A stretch of DNA of 64,000 bases from Phycisphaerae bacterium. Lineage in GTDB: Bacteria; Planctomycetota; Phycisphaerae; UBA1845; UTPLA1. The notes below the pieces were generated by a model. That model had not been told where the DNA came from. It saw nothing but the letters and a program-made list of their open reading frames with translations, and ran no database searches. The position numbers were made by a program, and so were the translations under genes. Positions 1 to 8,673 of this stretch are shown in pieces (position 1 is the first letter of the stretch; every line of letters starts with the position of its first letter). The stretch spans positions 124,001 to 188,000 of the forward strand of contig DATEMU010000005.1 in NCBI GenBank assembly GCA_035275405.1, given 5' to 3'.

Positions 1-12
1 GCAGTCTGCGAT

Positions 13-846
13 CTAATAACCCGGCGGGTGTTGTCTTGCGGGCTCACGCGTCATCAGCAGGTCCACTTGCTCGCCATCCGCGAAGAGTCCCAAAAAGCCG
101 GTTCGTGCGGCTCGGCTGTTCGTGAGCTGTTCAAAGGTGGAGCGGTACCCGCCCAGATCGGTGCGGCCCTCCAGCGCCGCACGATGCGGATAGCGGGGCG
201 AAAAGTAGGAGGGTTGCTCGCGCTCCTTGAACGAATCTCGGATCAGCGGCCAGCGAATGTTCCACCAGAGATTGTGCGTGCGCGAGAAATTCGCGTTCGC
301 GCTGGAGTTTTGGATATAGCGCCGGCCGTCGAGGACCTTGAGCGGCCGACCGTCGAATTGAACGTAATTGGAAACCGCCGGATCGAGCGGCCCCCGGGTG
401 CCGGCCTCGGGATAGCGGTCGAAAGGCATCCCCTGACCGACGGGTCCGGCGGTGCTGAAGTAATAGGTCATCTTCCAGCGCCCGCTCCCGCCTGATCGTG
501 GGAAGCCGTCTACCGCCGATGGACACCGCCAACTTCCTTCCGTCACGAACGACTCCAATACGACGCCGACCGTAGTCGGGTAGGACTTGTCGAAGGGGTC
601 GGCGTTGGGATCGGTCAGGTTGATGTCTTCCAGGTACGGGACGCGCTCGTCATGCACCGTGGCGTACGACAGGATCCCGGTCCAGATGCTGCGAAGGTTG
701 TTCATGCAAACGGCCTGGCGGCCGCGTTCGCGGGCCGCCGAGAGGGCCGGCGCCATGATTGAGATCAGGACGCCGATAATCCCGATGACGATCAGCACTT
801 CGATCAACGTGAAGCCGCGGGGGCGATGACTGTATTTCGTCTTCAT
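13..846 (-). CDS. Prepilin-type N-terminal cleavage/methylation domain protein (type II secretion pseudopilin-like)
   Basis: A 277-residue protein with a classical type IV prepilin leader. A short basic stretch is followed by RGFTLIEVLIVIGIIGVLIS, with the cleavage-site Gly at residue 11, Phe +1 and Glu +5 relative to cleavage. The rest is a soluble domain with a few Trp and Cys residues, like the pseudopilin-like secreted proteins that are very abundant in planctomycetes. The prepilin peptidase PilD would process it and it would sit in the inner membrane or a pilus-like fibre. AGGAAGG lies about 9 nt before the ATG. It is the last gene of a leftward cluster (PEP-CTERM protein, dockerin-like protein, this gene) with a 13-nt gap to its neighbour. 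Its specific role is unknown. Confidence 0.85.
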   Translation of the reverse strand: MKTKYSHRPRGFTLIEVLIVIGIIGVLISIMAPALSAARERGRQAVCMNNLRSIWTGILSYATVHDERVPYLEDINLTDPNADPFDKSYPTTVGVVLESFVTEGSWRCPSAVDGFPRSGGSGRWKMTYYFSTAGPVGQGMPFDRYPEAGTRGPLDPAVSNYVQFDGRPLKVLDGRRYIQNSSANANFSRTHNLWWNIRWPLIRDSFKEREQPSYFSPRYPHRAALEGRTDLGGYRSTFEQLTNSRAARTGFLGLFADGEQVDLLMTREPARQHPPGY

Positions 847-859
847 AGGACTTACCTTC

Positions 860-2029
860 CTAAGGTCCCATCAAATAAGCCTGCGTGAACGGCGCAATGT
901 CCAGGCCGTCCCGCGTGTTGCTGTTGTTCAGATCGCTGCGTGTGACATAACTCGAGTCCGTCTCCGTACCGAGCAGGACGCCAACGAAAAGCGCCGCGTC
1001 CGTGTCGTTCACCGACCCGTCGCAGTTAATGTCGCCGTCGCCTAGCGCGCACGCCGACAGGACAATCGTCAGCCGCGGCGCGAGAGCGCCCGGATCGGTC
1101 GCCTCTTTCATGAAGAAGGACGGATATCCGGCCTGACCGGCCTGCTGGGTCGTCTCGCGGAGCGAAGTGACACTGACGATGACGCGACCGGCATCGAGCT
1201 GCTCCTGGAAATATTGCAGCACGCGGCCGTCGGACAGCCCCAAATCGACATCAAAGGTCACGTCGAACGGCGTCGGCTGCGAACCGGGCGTGTAATTGAC
1301 CGGCGCGCCGATGGCCCACGGCGCCGGCGTGAACGGACATTGCGAATCGGGCGGGCCGCAGAAAGGCGGCGTCAGGCCCGAGTTGTAATAGCCTCGCACA
1401 CTGTCTTCGACATGCAGCAATTCCTCCGTGCCATCGCGATAAACAAAGGGAAAAGGATCGCGCGGGGCGGCGAAGAACTGATCGCTTCCCACATAAAAGG
1501 AAAACTCCGACCACGTCGAGTACGCGTGCACCGGGCCGAAGCCCGACCCGAACAGCTCGATCGGTCGACCCGCATCCGTGTCGCTGCTCTCGCCATCGGT
1601 GTCGCCGGGCTGCCCGCGGGGAATACCGTCTGCGTTGATGAGTTGGTCGCCGCTGATGTCGTAAGTGTACCACTCGTCCACGCTGTGATCGGCGGGCCAC
1701 TGCGCATTGGGCACACTGGTGAGCGTCACGCGTATGGCGGAGATGGCATAAGACGCCGGACCCTGACCGGTGGGGATCGTTCCCGAAGTGTCCCAGGCGA
1801 CGACCACGATCCCGTCCCGATTGTTGAACTTGTAATTGAACGGGGGCAGGTCGTAGCCGACGGTCCCAAAGCAGGAGCCGGGTGAACGGTTCGGGGGATC
1901 GGGGTTATAGGGATACTGCCATTGATCGTCGCTGGGGACAGCGAAGTCGAACTGTTGGGCAGCCAGTCGACCCACCGCCCCAGCGAAGACCAAAAGCGTG
2001 AGTACCGCGATGTCGAGGCGGACTCTCAT
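860..2029 (-). CDS. Secreted protein with C-terminal dockerin-like calcium-binding repeats
   Basis: A 389-residue exported protein. The N-terminal signal peptide has hydrophobic core VLTLLVFAGAVG and a probable cleavage after LAA. The large middle part is not recognisable. The last ~60 residues contain two dockerin type I-like loops (GDGDINCDGSVNDTDAALF and a second around RSDLNNSNTRDGLDIAPF), which would bind calcium. Planctomycetes often carry such dockerin-like tails without cellulosomes, so cohesin binding is not implied. The ATG lies only 3 nt after the stop of the upstream PEP-CTERM gene, so the two are probably co-transcribed and translationally coupled. Confidence 0.8.
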   Translation of the reverse strand: MRVRLDIAVLTLLVFAGAVGRLAAQQFDFAVPSDDQWQYPYNPDPPNRSPGSCFGTVGYDLPPFNYKFNNRDGIVVVAWDTSGTIPTGQGPASYAISAIRVTLTSVPNAQWPADHSVDEWYTYDISGDQLINADGIPRGQPGDTDGESSDTDAGRPIELFGSGFGPVHAYSTWSEFSFYVGSDQFFAAPRDPFPFVYRDGTEELLHVEDSVRGYYNSGLTPPFCGPPDSQCPFTPAPWAIGAPVNYTPGSQPTPFDVTFDVDLGLSDGRVLQYFQEQLDAGRVIVSVTSLRETTQQAGQAGYPSFFMKEATDPGALAPRLTIVLSACALGDGDINCDGSVNDTDAALFVGVLLGTETDSSYVTRSDLNNSNTRDGLDIAPFTQAYLMGP

Positions 2030-2032
2030 GAA

Positions 2033-2719
2033 CTACGACCTCCGCCGCTTGAACAGAAGCAGGGCCGGCGCGAGCAAAAGCAACGAAGCCGGTTCCGGCG
2101 TAATGGACGCTTTGTCAACGTCAAACGTGTAGCTCTGATTCGTGCCCGCCAGCGAAGCCGGCACCGAGACGCCGATCTGGACATTGCCGACGCTCGAAAA
2201 CACGGTATTAAACGTGGCGCCCGGACCTTCAAAGACGAATTGGGGATTGCCGGGCATGATGGCGAAAGTCAACGAAGTCCACGTATTCGGCGCAACCGGG
2301 ACGAAGTTGACGGCCGCCACTCCGGGAAAATTGGCCGAGCCCGCGAAGCGGGTGAAAAAGGTCAGGGCCGTCGGGGCGTTGTGGCGCACGGACACGCTGA
2401 ACTGGTCGACGCCTTCCGTGATCCAGTCGCCGACAAAGGCGTCACCGCTGGAGTTGTACGCATCGTGGGCGCGAAGGATGGCCGGCGTCGCGTTCGGTGC
2501 CGACGAAAGGAAGTTGAACGGCCCGGAGGCGTAGCTGCTGCCGTCCGGTCCGCCCGCGGCGTTCCAGGCCAACGGATTCACGCCGCCGGTTTCCCGCCAG
2601 TTTGACGAGGTGGCGCTGAATTCTTCGGTAAACGGGACAAGGGTCGCCTGAACCGGCGACGCTCCAAAAATGCTCGCTGCCGCGAGTACGGTCAAGACAT
2701 TTAATACTCGAATCTTCAC
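2033..2719 (-). CDS. PEP-CTERM sorting domain protein
   Basis: A secreted protein of 228 residues from the chosen GTG start. It has a signal peptide (core VLNVLTVLAAASIFG, cleavage near VQA) and a C-terminal PEP-CTERM tripartite signal: the PEP motif in ITPEPASLLLLAPALLLF, a hydrophobic helix and a terminal basic KRRRS. The tail is recognised by an exosortase, which releases or anchors the protein at the surface. I chose GTG at 2719 because GGAGG lies 9 nt upstream and the signal peptide then begins properly; in-frame ATGs further upstream lack this. The middle resembles a jelly-roll-like surface domain but is not assigned. First gene of the leftward cluster. Confidence 0.85.
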   Translation of the reverse strand: MKIRVLNVLTVLAAASIFGASPVQATLVPFTEEFSATSSNWRETGGVNPLAWNAAGGPDGSSYASGPFNFLSSAPNATPAILRAHDAYNSSGDAFVGDWITEGVDQFSVSVRHNAPTALTFFTRFAGSANFPGVAAVNFVPVAPNTWTSLTFAIMPGNPQFVFEGPGATFNTVFSSVGNVQIGVSVPASLAGTNQSYTFDVDKASITPEPASLLLLAPALLLFKRRRS

Positions 2720-2940
2720 GTATCTTTCCTCCAACATGTTCACTCGAATCGACTGGCGATCCGTGCGGTTCTCCAATTTCAAAAAAGTCGTGTTGCCACG
2801 CCGGTCAAAATCTCGGGGACAGACGACGGACGTACGATATCCGGGGTGATTCCGAAAGCTTCACCGCGCTGCCGGTACCGATGGCGATCAGAAATCGCCG
2901 GTCGGTGTTTCCCGGGCCCGCGAGGCTTCGAGAATCAACG

Positions 2941-3549
2941 TTAGATGTGAGTTGGAGGCGGACCGCGGCGCGCGGCGTAGCGACAGGCCGACGCTTGCGG
3001 ATGGAGAGAGAAGATCGGTTTGAAAATGGATCCGTAGATTCGCAGGATGAACTGCCGGCGCTGTTCCGCGGCATCTTCTTCATCGCTCGAAGCACCGCGC
3101 CGCGCGGCGACCAGGAGGATCGCCAGCGCCATGGCCGCAATCGCCATCGGCATCACGTTGGCGGTTATGCTCCAATCGCGCATGGCGTCGGGGACGTTGC
3201 GGTCGATGACGCCGGCGTGAATGAAAGCGACGACCAGCATGAAGACGAGAATAGACCGGCGATCCGCAAGGAGCCTGATCGAATAGGCGAAGGCGATTTC
3301 GAGAATGAAAAAGGCGTTGGTCAGCGACAAGAGGAGAATCGAAGACCAGGCCGTTCGAGCATCCTCCGGCCCCAGGAGGGTGGCGAACGCCTTGAAGGTG
3401 ATGGGGGCATGCAAAAGGAAGACCACCGCCCAGAACAACCGCCAATAAGAGCGGCGGCGGCCTGCAGCTTGCGGGGATGGCGATGTCTTCTTCAGACCGA
3501 GCATTTCCAAGCCCTTACCTAACACGATTTTGAAGCGCTGTCCAGCCAC
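2941..3549 (-). CDS. Membrane protein of unknown function
   Basis: A 202-residue protein with about four hydrophobic helices: roughly residues 38-57, 68-90, 98-117 and 130-148. A basic, serine-rich N-terminus and a hydrophilic C-terminal tail of about 50 residues flank them. It starts with GTG, preceded by GAGGA. I recognise no family. It lies between the PEP-CTERM cluster and the divergent radical SAM gene and shows no obvious operon partner. The last ~15 residues are basic and proline-rich and may be poorly conserved. Confidence 0.6.
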   Translation of the reverse strand: MAGQRFKIVLGKGLEMLGLKKTSPSPQAAGRRRSYWRLFWAVVFLLHAPITFKAFATLLGPEDARTAWSSILLLSLTNAFFILEIAFAYSIRLLADRRSILVFMLVVAFIHAGVIDRNVPDAMRDWSITANVMPMAIAAMALAILLVAARRGASSDEEDAAEQRRQFILRIYGSIFKPIFSLHPQASACRYAARRGPPPTHI

Positions 3550-3629
3550 GATTTCCTCGCGTAATTAGTCCCTAGCAATTTGCGTGCCAGTCGATCAAAT
3601 TCCCATCGAGGCGAGGCTTATGATTCGGC

Positions 3630-3635
3630 TATAAT
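3630..3635 (+). promoter_or_regulatory. Candidate -10 element upstream of the radical SAM gene
   Basis: A perfect TATAAT lies 34 nt before the proposed ATG at 3670. No good -35 hexamer is seen at 16-18 nt. If used, transcription would begin near 3642 and exclude the longer start at 3580. Confidence 0.3.
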
Positions 3636-3669
3636 TTTGGTTGCTGCCGGTACTTGGATATTTTTGCAC

Positions 3670-4563
3670 ATGGGCATGGAGAATTCACCCAAATCAACCC
3701 CCTTGGAGGTCGCCTACCAACGACATGAGCGCGGTTGGCGGGATTTCGCTTACTGCTACCCGGTCGTGTCGAGGCGGAGCGGCGGGCTTTCCCTCGGCAT
3801 CAATCTGAACCCGGACAAGGCCTGCAACTTTGATTGCATCTACTGTCAGGTGGACCGCTCGACGCCCGGCCTGGTGAAAAAAGTCGATCTTGACGACCTG
3901 CGATCCGAACTAGAACGGCTCCTGGACCTGGCCGGCAGCAGCGACCTCTACGCCGAGGCGCCGTTTGATGCCATTCGGCCCGATCAGCGACGCATCCGCG
4001 ATATCGCCTTCAGCGGCGACGGCGAACCGACAACCTGTCCGCTATTCGAGGAGGCAGTCCGAATCGCAGCGGAGGCGCGGCGGTCGCGCGGGCTGGTGGA
4101 CACCAAGCTCGTCCTCATCACGGACGCCTGCTATCTCACCAAGCCCAACGTCCGGGCGGGCCTGAATATTCTCGATCAAAACAACGGGGAGATCTGGGCC
4201 AAGCTCGACGCCGGCACCCAGGAATACTACGAACTCGTCAACCGCCCGAACTACCCGCTGGCTCACGTGTTGGCCAACATTACGGACGCCGCGCGCGTGC
4301 GCCCCGTCGTCATACAGTCGCTGTGGATGAAGGTTCGCGGTGAGCCGCCTGCCTTGACCGAGATCAGCGCGTATTGCGACCGGCTTAATGAGATGGTCGC
4401 CGCTGGAGGGCGCCTGAAACTCATCCAGCTTTATACCATCGCCCGCCGCACGACGGAGCCGTTTGCCACGCCGCTATCCGACGCCGAACTTGATTCGATC
4501 GCCGGTATGGTCCGCGCTCGCGTTTCAGCGTCCGTCGAGACATACTACGGCGTCTCCGTCTGA
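3670..4563 (+). CDS. Radical SAM enzyme
   Basis: A protein of 297 residues from ATG 3670. It has a radical SAM iron-sulfur motif of spacing CX3CX2C (CNFDCIYC), which binds a 4Fe-4S cluster and S-adenosylmethionine to generate a 5'-deoxyadenosyl radical. A glycine-rich SAM-contact segment (IAFSGDGEPT) follows. The overall shape matches the uncharacterised radical SAM family with a CNFDCIYCQVDR core. Substrate unknown. The reading frame stays open to 3580, but those extra 30 residues lie upstream of a TATAAT element and look non-native. It precedes the antiporter gene by 32 nt on the same strand. Confidence 0.82.
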   Translation: MGMENSPKSTPLEVAYQRHERGWRDFAYCYPVVSRRSGGLSLGINLNPDKACNFDCIYCQVDRSTPGLVKKVDLDDLRSELERLLDLAGSSDLYAEAPFDAIRPDQRRIRDIAFSGDGEPTTCPLFEEAVRIAAEARRSRGLVDTKLVLITDACYLTKPNVRAGLNILDQNNGEIWAKLDAGTQEYYELVNRPNYPLAHVLANITDAARVRPVVIQSLWMKVRGEPPALTEISAYCDRLNEMVAAGGRLKLIQLYTIARRTTEPFATPLSDAELDSIAGMVRARVSASVETYYGVSV

Positions 4564-4595
4564 GCCGATGGTCGCTCGCAACGTGCCGCATACTC

Positions 4596-6587
4596 ATGCA
4601 CGATACAGGTCTTCTTAACCAAACGGTCCTGCTATTCGGCGCGGCCCTCGTCGTCGCCTGGCTCTTTCGCGTCGTGCGGGCCCCCGCCGTCATTGGTTTT
4701 CTCGTCGCCGGCGTAACCATTGGCCCGTCCGGACTGGGGCTCATCACTTCGGATGCCGTCAGCCAATTCGCCGAGATCGGCCTCATCCTCCTGCTCTTTA
4801 CCGTCGGACTGGAACTCTCGCCGACGCCCCTGATCCGCAACGGTCGGCGGCTCGTGCTCGCCTCGCTTCTCCAGATCGGCGCGACGATTGCACTTGCCGC
4901 CGGGGCGATCCGCGCGTGGTCCGACATTCCGACGATCGCGTGCCTCGTTCTGGGCGTGGCCGTCGCCCTGTCCAGCACCGCCATCGTGCTTAACCAACTC
5001 AGCGAACGCCGGCAGACGGAGTCCACCGGCGGCGCGATTATCACCGGCATCCTCCTCCTTCAGGATGTCTTTGTCATACTCCTCATGTTCTTTGTGCCCG
5101 TGTTGAGGGCGACCGCCGGGGCCGATTGGCGGTCCTCGGCCGTTCGCGGCGTGCTTTCCGTCGGCGGCTTTGCGGTCGCGGTGTTCGGCGCAAGGTACAT
5201 CCTCCCATTCGCGTTGCAACTGGTCCTTCGGTGGGGAGGTCGGGAGCTTATCACCCTTTTCGCCGTCGTGATGGCCGCTGCGGGGGCATGGCTGGCCAGT
5301 CTGGCCGGCTGGTCTCCGCCCTTCGGTGCGTGCATCGCCGGTTTGCTGCTCTCGCAGACGCCCCTTTCTCATCAACTCTTCGCGGAGATCGTCCCCTTCC
5401 GCGACGTCTTCAACGCGATCTTCTTCATGTCGATGGGAATGCTCGTCGATCTCCCCGTCGTGGCCGATCATCTGCCATTCATTGCCCTCGCGATCGTGAT
5501 TACCCTGGTTCTTAAGAGTCTGGTCGCGGGGAGCGCCGTCGTCGCCGCCGGATGGCCGGTGAGGTTCGGGCTGTATGTGGGACTGGGACTGTGCACGGTC
5601 AGCGAGTTCGGCTACGTGTTGGCGCGCGAGGCGGATCGATTGGGCATTCTCCCGGAGGGTGTCATGGCCCACGTCGTGGCCTACATGGTGGGGACGATGA
5701 TGCTCGGAGCCATGATCTTCCCTTTGGCCGATCGGATCGCGGATGGGCTGTCCCGATGGTGGAGGCCGCGACAGGTGCTCCCGCCCACGGCGCCGGGCGA
5801 CGAGTTGCTGGCCGTCGTAACGGAGCATGTGATCATCGTCGGCTACGGTCTCAATGGCCAGAACCTCGCCCGGGTCCTGCGGGCCACAAAGATCCCCTAC
5901 TGTGTCATCGAAATGAACCACAGCCTGGCATCGCTGGCCCGCCAGGAGGGTGATCGAGTCCTGGTGGGCGACGCCGCGCGAATTCAGATTCTCCAGTATG
6001 CCGGTGTGGATTCGGCCCGCGCACTGGTCATTGCCATCAACGATCAGCAGGCGACGCGGCGAATCGTTGCACAGGCCCGCGCGGCCCGGCAGGATCTGTA
6101 TATCCTTGCACGGACGCGCTACACGACGGAGTTGGACGCGCTGTATTCCCTCGGCGCGCAGGAAGTCATCCCCGAGGAATTCGAGACCTCCATCGAGATC
6201 TTCTCGCACGTTTTGAAGCACCTGGGCATCCCCGACAACGTCATACAAGCGCAGGTCACCATGATTCGCTCGGGACGGTATGGGATGCTGCGCGGCCGGC
6301 CCGCCGCCGTCCGGCCCGCCGATCTCATCGGCCTATTGGAAGCGACGGCGACGCAGACGTATCTCCTGGAGTCGGGCAGCCCTGCTTGCGGCCAGACCAT
6401 TCGCGATATCGATCTCCGCGCAAAGTGCGGCGCGATGATCATCGCCGTCGTCCGCAGCGGCAAACCGCTCACCAACCCCGCCCCGGATTTCCAATTCCAA
6501 CCCGCCGACGTGCTGGTCCTCGTAGGCGGGCACAAGGAACTTGACGAGGCGAAGGTATTGCTGGCACCAACGCCTCACGACCGGTAA
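4596..6587 (+). CDS. CPA2-family cation:proton antiporter with RCK (TrkA) domains (KefB/YbaL-like)
   Basis: A 663-residue integral membrane protein. The first ~385 residues hold about 12 transmembrane helices of the Na+/H+ exchanger (CPA2) fold, including the VIGFLVAGVTIGPSGLGLI segment typical of Kef-type transporters. A cytoplasmic TrkA-N (RCK) domain follows with nucleotide-binding motif HVIIVGYGLNGQNLARVLR near residues 410-428. A TrkA-C domain occupies about 565-655. It probably exchanges K+ or Na+ for protons under nucleotide control. Full length for the family. It starts 33 nt after the radical SAM gene and has no clear Shine-Dalgarno. Confidence 0.9.
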   Translation: MHDTGLLNQTVLLFGAALVVAWLFRVVRAPAVIGFLVAGVTIGPSGLGLITSDAVSQFAEIGLILLLFTVGLELSPTPLIRNGRRLVLASLLQIGATIALAAGAIRAWSDIPTIACLVLGVAVALSSTAIVLNQLSERRQTESTGGAIITGILLLQDVFVILLMFFVPVLRATAGADWRSSAVRGVLSVGGFAVAVFGARYILPFALQLVLRWGGRELITLFAVVMAAAGAWLASLAGWSPPFGACIAGLLLSQTPLSHQLFAEIVPFRDVFNAIFFMSMGMLVDLPVVADHLPFIALAIVITLVLKSLVAGSAVVAAGWPVRFGLYVGLGLCTVSEFGYVLAREADRLGILPEGVMAHVVAYMVGTMMLGAMIFPLADRIADGLSRWWRPRQVLPPTAPGDELLAVVTEHVIIVGYGLNGQNLARVLRATKIPYCVIEMNHSLASLARQEGDRVLVGDAARIQILQYAGVDSARALVIAINDQQATRRIVAQARAARQDLYILARTRYTTELDALYSLGAQEVIPEEFETSIEIFSHVLKHLGIPDNVIQAQVTMIRSGRYGMLRGRPAAVRPADLIGLLEATATQTYLLESGSPACGQTIRDIDLRAKCGAMIIAVVRSGKPLTNPAPDFQFQPADVLVLVGGHKELDEAKVLLAPTPHDR

Positions 6588-6595
6588 TCCGACGT

Positions 6596-6624
6596 TTGAC
6601 CATTTTTGGAGATGGACATATACT
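6596..6624 (+). promoter_or_regulatory. Near-consensus sigma-70 promoter, leaderless, for the HNH operon
   Basis: TTGACC (6596-6601), a 17-nt spacer and TATACT (6619-6624). The -10 ends exactly 7 nt before the ATG at 6632, so the predicted transcript starts at or within a base of the start codon, and no Shine-Dalgarno is present. Confidence 0.65.
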
Positions 6625-6631
6625 GTGAATT

Positions 6632-6850
6632 ATGGCCTCCGAGGCGCTAACTGTTACGATTCCGCGTGCAATGGCCGGTGACGTTCCTACGCTATCGCGC
6701 GAATTGAATGATCGCATGCATGAGCTTTTGGAGCGAAATGCTGATGCATTGCTTTCGATTACTGAGCAGAGCGAACTCGAGACCCTTGTCAAGATGGCCC
6801 AATTCGCGCACGTACTGGCCATGACCGTTCAGGAAACTGATTCAAATTGA
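6632..6850 (+). CDS. Small protein encoded with an HNH endonuclease
   Basis: A 72-residue, mainly helical acidic protein of unknown function. A heptad-like stretch from about residue 20 to 50 (ELNDRMHELLERNADALLSI) suggests helix packing or dimerisation. Its stop codon TGA overlaps the TTG start of the following HNH endonuclease (6847), so the two are translationally coupled. The arrangement resembles a toxin-antitoxin or immunity pair. Binding to the endonuclease is an inference. A near-consensus promoter is placed 7 nt before the ATG. Confidence 0.7.
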   Translation: MASEALTVTIPRAMAGDVPTLSRELNDRMHELLERNADALLSITEQSELETLVKMAQFAHVLAMTVQETDSN

Positions 6851-7260
6851 GCCGTTCCTCGATTCCCCGTTTTTTGCGTGACGCGGTGGTTGAGCGGGAT
6901 GGCGGGCGTTGTCGGTATTGCCGGCTCGCGCAATTCGGACACGGCGCCACGTTCCACATCGATCATATAATTCCGAGAAGTAAGGGCGGGGCGACGCATA
7001 TGGAGAACCTTGCCCTACAGTGTCCCCATTGTAGTTTGCGAAAGGCGAACCGCACGGAAGCGACCGACCCGCAAACGAGCGATCTCGTTCCATTATTTAG
7101 CCCGTTGCTCGATCGATGGGATGAACATTTCAAGCTGTCCGCCGACGCGACGTTGGTCGGCTTGAGTTCATCTGGCCGTGCGACGATTGCGGCCTTGGGG
7201 TTGAACGAGACGATTCCGCGCTTTGCGCGATTATGTCAGATGACGCTCGGTTTGCTTTGA
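6847..7260 (+). CDS. HNH endonuclease
   Basis: A 137-residue protein with a complete HNH motif. Two zinc-binding CxxC pairs (C22/C25 and C59/C62) flank the catalytic segment FHIDHIIPRSKGG (His37, Asp39, His40) and Asn54. Such proteins cut DNA using a metal ion. The C-terminal ~60 residues carry no recognised domain and may contact the small partner or DNA. It starts with TTG, overlapping the stop of the upstream 72-residue gene. Possible roles are mobile-element nicking, defence or toxin activity; the context does not decide. Confidence 0.85.
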   Translation: MSRSSIPRFLRDAVVERDGGRCRYCRLAQFGHGATFHIDHIIPRSKGGATHMENLALQCPHCSLRKANRTEATDPQTSDLVPLFSPLLDRWDEHFKLSADATLVGLSSSGRATIAALGLNETIPRFARLCQMTLGLL

Positions 7261-7295
7261 CGTTCGGTGCCTTCGCTATCGGAAAAGTCTTTTTG

Positions 7296-8168
7296 ATGGC
7301 CAAATTCTCTATTGAAAACTTCCGCCACTCCGACGGCTATCCTGCAAGCGTCCGCTGGTGGCGGTCCGCAAATCCGCGCGGCGCCGTGCTCTACCTGCAC
7401 GGCATCCAATCCCACGGCGGCTGGTATGAAACATCCGGCTCGCTGCTCGCCGAGCGTGGTCTGACCGTGCTCATGCCGGACCGGCGCGGCAGTGGGCTCA
7501 ATCAACAGGAGCGCGGCCACTGCGCGTCCGCGGAGCGGAGCATCGCCGACGTGCGTGAACTGCTCGATGCCCTGCTGCAGGAAACGGGCCGCGATGCCGC
7601 TCACGTCGCGGGAGTGAGCTGGGGCGGCAAGTTGGCCGCCGCCGCGACGCCGACGATGCCACAGCAAGTGCGGAGTCTATCCCTCATCGCCCCCGGCATC
7701 TTCCCTCGCGTCGATCTGCCCACCATGGAGAAATTCCGCGTCGCCTTTTCGCTGGTCAACCACCGCAAGCGATTGTTCGATATCCCGCTCAACGATCCGC
7801 GGCTCTTTACCGGCGATCCCGAGCGCATCCGTTACGTCGAAGGGGACGCGCTCAAGCTGACGCAGGTCTCCGCCGTATTCCTCGTCGCCTCTCGTCAACT
7901 GGACCGCAAGGCCCGCCAGTTGGCCGAGTCGCCCTGGCGCGGGCCGGTCCACCTTTTACTGGCCGGTCGCGATCGCATCATCGACAACGAGCTGACCGCC
8001 GCGTGGCTCCGCGCGCTGCCGTCGCCCGATCGGCAAATCACGCAATACCCCGACGCGCAGCACACGCTGGAGTTTGAGACGGACCCGTCCCGGTATTTCA
8101 AGGATTTGTGCGACTGGATCGTCGAGCGGTGCGACGCCGACACGCGCACGCCAGCGACAACATCATGA
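7296..8168 (+). CDS. Alpha/beta hydrolase (lysophospholipase/monoacylglycerol lipase-like)
   Basis: A 290-residue alpha/beta hydrolase. The strand-turn nucleophile motif GVSWGG carries the catalytic Ser, AGRDRIID fits the acid Asp, and DAQHTLEFE carries the catalytic His. An early HGIQSHGGWYE segment forms the oxyanion loop. It resembles the serine aminopeptidase S33/Hydrolase_4 group that cleaves acylglycerols or other esters. I chose ATG 7296, which has GGAAAAG 8 nt upstream, over the frame-open ATG at 7233 that overlaps the HNH gene. Its last 71 nt overlap, tail to tail, the PEP-CTERM gene on the other strand. Confidence 0.85.
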   Translation: MAKFSIENFRHSDGYPASVRWWRSANPRGAVLYLHGIQSHGGWYETSGSLLAERGLTVLMPDRRGSGLNQQERGHCASAERSIADVRELLDALLQETGRDAAHVAGVSWGGKLAAAATPTMPQQVRSLSLIAPGIFPRVDLPTMEKFRVAFSLVNHRKRLFDIPLNDPRLFTGDPERIRYVEGDALKLTQVSAVFLVASRQLDRKARQLAESPWRGPVHLLLAGRDRIIDNELTAAWLRALPSPDRQITQYPDAQHTLEFETDPSRYFKDLCDWIVERCDADTRTPATTS

Positions 8169-8673
8169 CCAGGATGCCGGCCGGCTCCGGCACGGAAACA
8201 TGCCCGGTCTCAAACAGATAGCTGCCGAACCCGCTCGGGTCCAGGGCGAAACCCTCCGTGTTGTCGCCCGGCGTCACACTCAAAAGCAGATCCGTCTCGC
8301 CGTCCGCGTCGGCCGTGAAATGCAGTGTCGCCAACAGCACGTCGGTTCCGACGATGCCGTTCGGAAAAGCAATGCCCGCGAGTTTGTCGCCATCCGGGGC
8401 GTTGACCGCGAACCACGACGGGCCGATGTCCGGGTCACCCGCGGAAGAGATGACGCCCCCCGTGGCCACGGTGACGTCCAACCCCCAACCCACGACCGGG
8501 TTATTGATGTCCGCGACAATATCGATTTCAAAATCGTGGCCGAGGATAATCTCGGAAAGGGCGGGGTCGAATCGAACGCACACATCCTGCATGCAGATAT
8601 CCGCCACGGCCGCGCGGGGAAACGCCCAAACCGCGCACACCAGGACGAAGGCAAAAAATCTGTAGTTCGCCAT
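8098..8673 (-). CDS. PEP-CTERM sorting domain protein
   Basis: A 191-residue exported protein. It has a signal peptide (core FFAFVLVCAVWAFPRAAVA), a soluble region with three early Cys or acidic motifs, and a C-terminal PEP-CTERM signal: VPEPAGILVMMLSLACA, then a basic tail. The domain with regularly spaced Gly and Asp is reminiscent of cohesin-like surface domains, but I do not assign it. The ATG at 8673 is preceded by a strong GGAGGAGAAGAGG. The sorting tail and basic end are encoded inside the 3' end of the convergent hydrolase gene. Confidence 0.82.
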   Translation of the reverse strand: MANYRFFAFVLVCAVWAFPRAAVADICMQDVCVRFDPALSEIILGHDFEIDIVADINNPVVGWGLDVTVATGGVISSAGDPDIGPSWFAVNAPDGDKLAGIAFPNGIVGTDVLLATLHFTADADGETDLLLSVTPGDNTEGFALDPSGFGSYLFETGHVSVPEPAGILVMMLSLACACRRRTARRSSRTNP

